Source of the DNA: an uncultured Ruminococcus sp.
GTDB lineage: Bacteria > Bacillota > Clostridia > Oscillospirales > Ruminococcaceae
Direction: 5' to 3'
Assembly: GCA_946537565.1 (NCBI GenBank)
Contig: CAMNFW010000027.1
Span: 1-14,407, forward strand
DNA: 14,407 nt
The notes beneath the pieces were generated by a model that was given only the letters and a program-made list of their open reading frames with translations, ran no database searches and was not told the origin of the DNA. Below, piece by piece: positions 10,912-14,407 of the stretch (its first letter is position 1; every line of letters begins with the position of its first letter). The position numbers and the translations under genes were made by a program.

Positions 10912-13815
10912 ATGGAATATGAACGAGAATCTGACGTTGTTGAGTATAAGACAAAAGGCGGTGTTTCGCCCAGCGGCAAGCCAATGGTTTATATTACCGC
11001 CCACAGCTGTGATATGCCGCTTTACTTTAATACAGTATCAGAAATGATACTCAATTCCTTTGACTGTACGATCTGCTATAACAATGATCCGGAAGAACCA
11101 TACAGGATCAAGGATATTGACGTTTTTTTGATGCAGTGCAGACTTGTTGTGATAATTGTTACATCTAAATTTACCGATGAGGACAGCTGTGCCTACAGAA
11201 AGATCTTCCAAATGGCAATGGATATGAAAAAGCCAGTCCTTCCCATTATGATGGAAAACGGCATAGAACAGCGTTTTAACGAAAAATGCGGAAATCTTCA
11301 GATTCTTGACCCGTTTTCTGCTGACGTTACTGCCCTGAGTTTTGAAAGTAAACTTAAAAAGTATCTGGATACGGTTTTGTATGACCAGAATACTGCAAAA
11401 AAAGTCAAACGAGCTTTCTCAGCTTATATTTTCGTCAGCTACCGCAAAAAGGACAGAGCTTATGCAAGAAAAATGATGAAGCTTATTCATAACTTTGATT
11501 TTTGCCGTGATATAGCTTTGTGGTATGATGAATTTCTTACTCCCGGCAAGGATTTTGAAAAATCTATACGCTCAGCTTTGAAAAAAAGTCAGGTCTTTGC
11601 ACTTGCAATAACTCCAAACCTGGTTTGTGAACCAAATTATGTGCAGCAGATCGAATACCCTATGGCTGTAAACCTTTATAAAAAAGTGCTTCCGGTCGAA
11701 ATGAAAAAAACAGACAGAAATGCTCTTAGTATCCAGTATCCGAATATCTCAGAACCCCTATCACCCGATAATAAAGTGCAGCTTGAAAAGGCTTTAAGGC
11801 AGTATCTTTCACTTTATATCCGAAAATCCGATGATTCCCCTGAACATATCTATCTCATCGGTCTTGCAAATCTTATGGGCATTGATATGGAAATAAATAC
11901 TGAAAATGCTGTAAAAATGATATCTTCAGCTGCCGATCAGCTTTACAAACCTGCTGTTAAAAAGCTGGCTGAAATGTTTTCTTCGGGCGACGGCGTGAAG
12001 CCGGATTACATCAGAGCAGCAGATTATTATCAGCGGCTTGCCTGTATTACTGAGGACGAATTCAACACAAACGGTGAAGAATTATCTGCTGTGGAGTATC
12101 TCGATCAGCTTACATTAGCAGCAGAATTCATGTACAGAGCCGGAAAATATACCGATGCTATGGTGATATATGACAGGGTAAGAATGAAAAGCAAAAGGTT
12201 TATGCGTTTTTTTGAAAGCGGTCTTATCATTGTTATGTATATCAGATCACTGGTTCTGATCTCTGAGTATTATGATCTTTTTTCAAATCATATCAAGGCT
12301 GAGAAATATGCCCTTGAAGCTCTGGATAATGTGGAGCTTCTGAGCAGATATCCTTCTCTGGATAAGAGAAATATCACAATAGCAAAATTCAGGATATTTA
12401 TTTCTCTTTCACATATCTCGGACAATCTGGGTAAAATTGAGAAGGCAATTGAATATAATAAATGTTTACTGGAGCTTGCTCATGAGCTTAAAGAAAAAAA
12501 TATGGCTGACAGCTATGTTCTTTATGAGGAAACAGCAGCAAGATCAGCCCTGTCTTTGCTGTATGCCCGGCTCGGCAAAATGGAGGAAGCAGAAAATTAT
12601 TCACCTGCCGGAAGCTTTGAAGCTTCTGTGGGCGATGAGTTTTCCAGCCTGGCTTTGAAGGCTAATTCCCACTATAACGCCGGAATGAGATTTATGGAAA
12701 TGAGAGAGTTTAAAAAGGCTGAGGAGGAATTGTACAAGAGCCTGGAAATATATGAAAAGAACTATGATAACAGTTCTGCTGATACAATGCTTTACGCTTC
12801 CTGCGGAGCATATATCGCTCTTGCCAAGCTGTATTCCGATACTGGAGATCTGCAAAGAGCTATGGAACTGACAGATAAAGCTTATGCTATAGCTCTTAAG
12901 GAATCCTCTGAAAGAAAATTAAATATGTGGTACGGTGTTCTCGGAAAAACAATGTTTATTTACGGAGACATTTATTCAAAGAAGGGCGAGGAACTTAAAA
13001 TGCTCCAATGCCTGCTGAGATGTATTGATATTCTTTCTCCTATTATCAACTCTACCGCTTCCCATAGTCTGAAGATAGATCTCCTGACAGCTTACGCAAA
13101 TGCAATATTATTTTATTTACAGCAAAACGATTATGATAATGCAGAAAATCTCGCCTTAAAAGCAGATAAGCTTATTGATTCTGAAATGACTGATGACCAG
13201 GATCCTTTTGTCAAAAGACTGAGAATGAATGTATATAACAGCTTCGATATTATCTACGGAAATAAAAACGATATAGTCCGGAGAGAATATTACGCTGAAA
13301 AACGCAGAAAAATATATGGCGATGAACAAGAAGCGAATATTTCGTTTTCGGATTTTGTTATGATGACCAATCAGGCTATAATGCTGATGAATGAACAGCA
13401 TCTTGATGATGCCCTGGAACACCTGAAAAATGCTGAGAATATGGTGAAAACCTCGCCGCATCTGTTCAGAAACGCAGAAGAGCTTATATCCGTCGCCCAT
13501 ATGTATTATTACATAGGTCTTGTTTATTTTAACAAAGATGATTACGGCAATTCAGAATCTTATTTTTATAAGAGTCTGGATTTTCTCAGCAGCGATCCCA
13601 GATTCAGGGAAATCTCCCAGAGACTGGAAATTTCAAGTCTCTGCCACGGATATATGTGTCAGATCTGTTTATTCCAGAAGAATATTATAAAAGCCAGAGA
13701 TCATTATAATGAAGCCGGAAGGTTTCTTGAAGAAATGGAAAGAAAATATCCCGGAACTGATCAGATTCAGAGGGTCAGGGATTTTTTAAACAGCATAGGT
13801 AAAATGATAAGATAA
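10912..13815 (+). CDS. TIR-domain protein with degenerate TIR-like N-domain and Sel1/TPR array
   Basis: The 967-residue, apparently cytoplasmic product has three parts. Residues 24-157 look like a degenerate TIR-like domain (VYITAHS at 26-32; VVIIVTSKF at 79-87; KKPVLPIMM at 106-114) without the usual catalytic Glu. Residues 170-265 form a clearer TIR domain: YIFVSYRKKD (172-181), LWYDEFLTPGKDF (203-215) and NYVQQIEYPMA (242-252), where Glu248 fits the catalytic Glu of NAD-cleaving TIRs. A Sel1-like repeat (about 341-377, GDGVKPDYIRAADYY) and a long helical TPR array (about 385-960) follow. TIR enzymes signal by consuming NAD or making cyclic ADP-ribose derivatives; TPRs usually bind protein partners. 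GAGGT (10899-10903) is 8 bases before the ATG. The next gene begins 21 bases downstream and shares the degenerate domain. A defence or signalling role is inference. Confidence 0.87.
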   Translation: MEYERESDVVEYKTKGGVSPSGKPMVYITAHSCDMPLYFNTVSEMILNSFDCTICYNNDPEEPYRIKDIDVFLMQCRLVVIIVTSKFTDEDSCAYRKIFQMAMDMKKPVLPIMMENGIEQRFNEKCGNLQILDPFSADVTALSFESKLKKYLDTVLYDQNTAKKVKRAFSAYIFVSYRKKDRAYARKMMKLIHNFDFCRDIALWYDEFLTPGKDFEKSIRSALKKSQVFALAITPNLVCEPNYVQQIEYPMAVNLYKKVLPVEMKKTDRNALSIQYPNISEPLSPDNKVQLEKALRQYLSLYIRKSDDSPEHIYLIGLANLMGIDMEINTENAVKMISSAADQLYKPAVKKLAEMFSSGDGVKPDYIRAADYYQRLACITEDEFNTNGEELSAVEYLDQLTLAAEFMYRAGKYTDAMVIYDRVRMKSKRFMRFFESGLIIVMYIRSLVLISEYYDLFSNHIKAEKYALEALDNVELLSRYPSLDKRNITIAKFRIFISLSHISDNLGKIEKAIEYNKCLLELAHELKEKNMADSYVLYEETAARSALSLLYARLGKMEEAENYSPAGSFEASVGDEFSSLALKANSHYNAGMRFMEMREFKKAEEELYKSLEIYEKNYDNSSADTMLYASCGAYIALAKLYSDTGDLQRAMELTDKAYAIALKESSERKLNMWYGVLGKTMFIYGDIYSKKGEELKMLQCLLRCIDILSPIINSTASHSLKIDLLTAYANAILFYLQQNDYDNAENLALKADKLIDSEMTDDQDPFVKRLRMNVYNSFDIIYGNKNDIVRREYYAEKRRKIYGDEQEANISFSDFVMMTNQAIMLMNEQHLDDALEHLKNAENMVKTSPHLFRNAEELISVAHMYYYIGLVYFNKDDYGNSESYFYKSLDFLSSDPRFREISQRLEISSLCHGYMCQICLFQKNIIKARDHYNEAGRFLEEMERKYPGTDQIQRVRDFLNSIGKMIR

Positions 13816-13836
13816 TAATAAGGAGAATGAAGGAAA

Positions 13837-14407
13837 ATGAATGAATCAATTAACAAGGTTTACATAGCCGGACATCCTGAGGACTGTGAGCAGTACAAAG
13901 CCGTTCTGACTAATATGATCACTGGAAAATATGACTGTGAGACAGTATTTATCAGTGAAAAGCCGGAAGATGAAAATGAACTGTGGAACAGCATCAAATC
14001 TGCAAAGCTGACGGTATTTATTATATCCGAAAAAATGTTAAGCGGAACGACTTATGCAGGTTCAGTTCTTTTTATGAAGGTTTTAGACGAGGAGCTTCCG
14101 GTTATAACTATAGCTTTGTCAGAAGAAGTTGCCGAAGAAATACAGGACGAAGTGGAAGAAATAAGCTGTATAGTTTCTGAGCTTGACGATGAAGACAGCA
14201 AGGTTGCAGAAAAGTTGGCTGAGTATCTCAGCGGCTGTGAGAAGCAGAGTGAACCTTTGACTGTTGAGGAAGCTCCTGTACCGGCTGTGGAAGAAGCTGC
14301 TGTTGAGGAAGCTCCTGCACCGGTTGTTGAAGAAGCTGCTGTTGAAGATTCCCCTGCACCGGCTGTAGAAGAAGCTGTTGTTGAGGAAGCTCCTGCACCA
14401 GCTGCGG
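13837..14407 (+). CDS. Degenerate TIR-like protein with 13-residue acidic Ala/Pro repeats (runs off the right edge)
   Basis: The visible 190 residues start with a fold-like region (about 6-130) clearly similar to the first domain of the upstream protein: VYIAGHPEDCEQY against VYITAHSCDMPLY, then LTVFIISEKM against LVVIIVTSKF, then ELPVITIAL against KKPVLPIMM. No catalytic Glu is seen at the expected position. From residue 143 it enters tandem 13-residue repeats of the type VEEAPAPVVEEAA that continue past the window end. AAGGAG (13820-13825) is 11 bases before the ATG; an earlier ATG at 13827 gives only five codons. It lies 21 bases after the upstream stop, so it is co-transcribed. It may be a partner or adaptor of the TIR/TPR protein (inference); the missing C-terminus could hold another domain. 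Confidence 0.8.
   Translation, partial: MNESINKVYIAGHPEDCEQYKAVLTNMITGKYDCETVFISEKPEDENELWNSIKSAKLTVFIISEKMLSGTTYAGSVLFMKVLDEELPVITIALSEEVAEEIQDEVEEISCIVSELDDEDSKVAEKLAEYLSGCEKQSEPLTVEEAPVPAVEEAAVEEAPAPVVEEAAVEDSPAPAVEEAVVEEAPAPAA
14263..14407 (+). repeat. Tandem 39-bp coding repeats (3.7 copies visible)
   Basis: Units begin at 14263, 14302, 14341 and 14380, each starting GTTGA and encoding 13 residues of Val-Glu-Glu-Ala-Pro type. The first two differ at only a few positions. Because 39 is a multiple of 3, copy-number change would keep the frame. The array continues beyond the window. Confidence 0.9.

Noticed and set aside
13827..13844. Five-codon frame overlapping the start of the last gene
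   Set aside because: Has no spacing to act as a gene and probably arises by chance from the A/G-rich ribosome binding region; translational coupling cannot be judged.
14263..14407. Possible CRISPR array because of regular repeats
   Set aside because: Units are contiguous with no spacers and lie in an open reading frame encoding 13-residue protein repeats.

Overview
The window looks like chromosome from a fibre-degrading Ruminococcus-type member of the Oscillospiraceae (Clostridia). The reasons are type I dockerins on two secreted proteins, long Thr-rich linkers, a pectate lyase with two C-terminal ricin-type lectin modules, strong AGGAGG-like ribosome binding sites and AT-rich sigma-A promoters. 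The genus is inferred from architecture only. I see no rRNA, tRNA, CRISPR array or insertion sequence.

Layout. (1) Positions 1-705, minus strand: the N-terminal 235 codons of a DUF3987-type protein, a family common in phages and integrated elements, so a mobile element may lie to the left. (2) 706-1035: an AT-rich gap with two inverted repeats. (3) 1036-3299: a compact three-gene operon with a consensus promoter (TTGACA-17 bp-TATAAT) and a strong bidirectional terminator. It encodes two small secreted, Thr-rich proteins carrying six copies of a [V/E]-Y-G-[P/A]-P motif, one of them also with a complete dockerin, followed directly by a radical SAM/SPASM enzyme. This is the best candidate here for an undescribed system: a peptide- or protein-modifying enzyme acting on YGPP motifs in exported, possibly cellulosome-bound, proteins. 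(4) 3378-7415, minus strand: a secreted EndA-like nuclease and a large modular pectate lyase with dockerin. (5) 7627-9293: a two-component system divergent from the lyase. (6) 9347-10288, minus strand: a secreted SleB-like cell-wall hydrolase with a Thr-rich stalk. (7) 10912 to the end: a 967-residue protein with a degenerate TIR-like domain, a TIR domain keeping a candidate catalytic Glu, and a Sel1/TPR array, followed by a second degenerate TIR-like protein with 13-residue acidic Ala/Pro repeats that runs off the window.

How the parts may fit. The lyase, nuclease, hydrolase and dockerin-YGPP protein are all exported and suit an extracellular polymer-degrading lifestyle. The two-component system shares a 211-bp divergent promoter region with the lyase and may control it (inference). 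The TIR/TPR pair may be a signalling or defence module, but no known defence partner is visible in the part shown.
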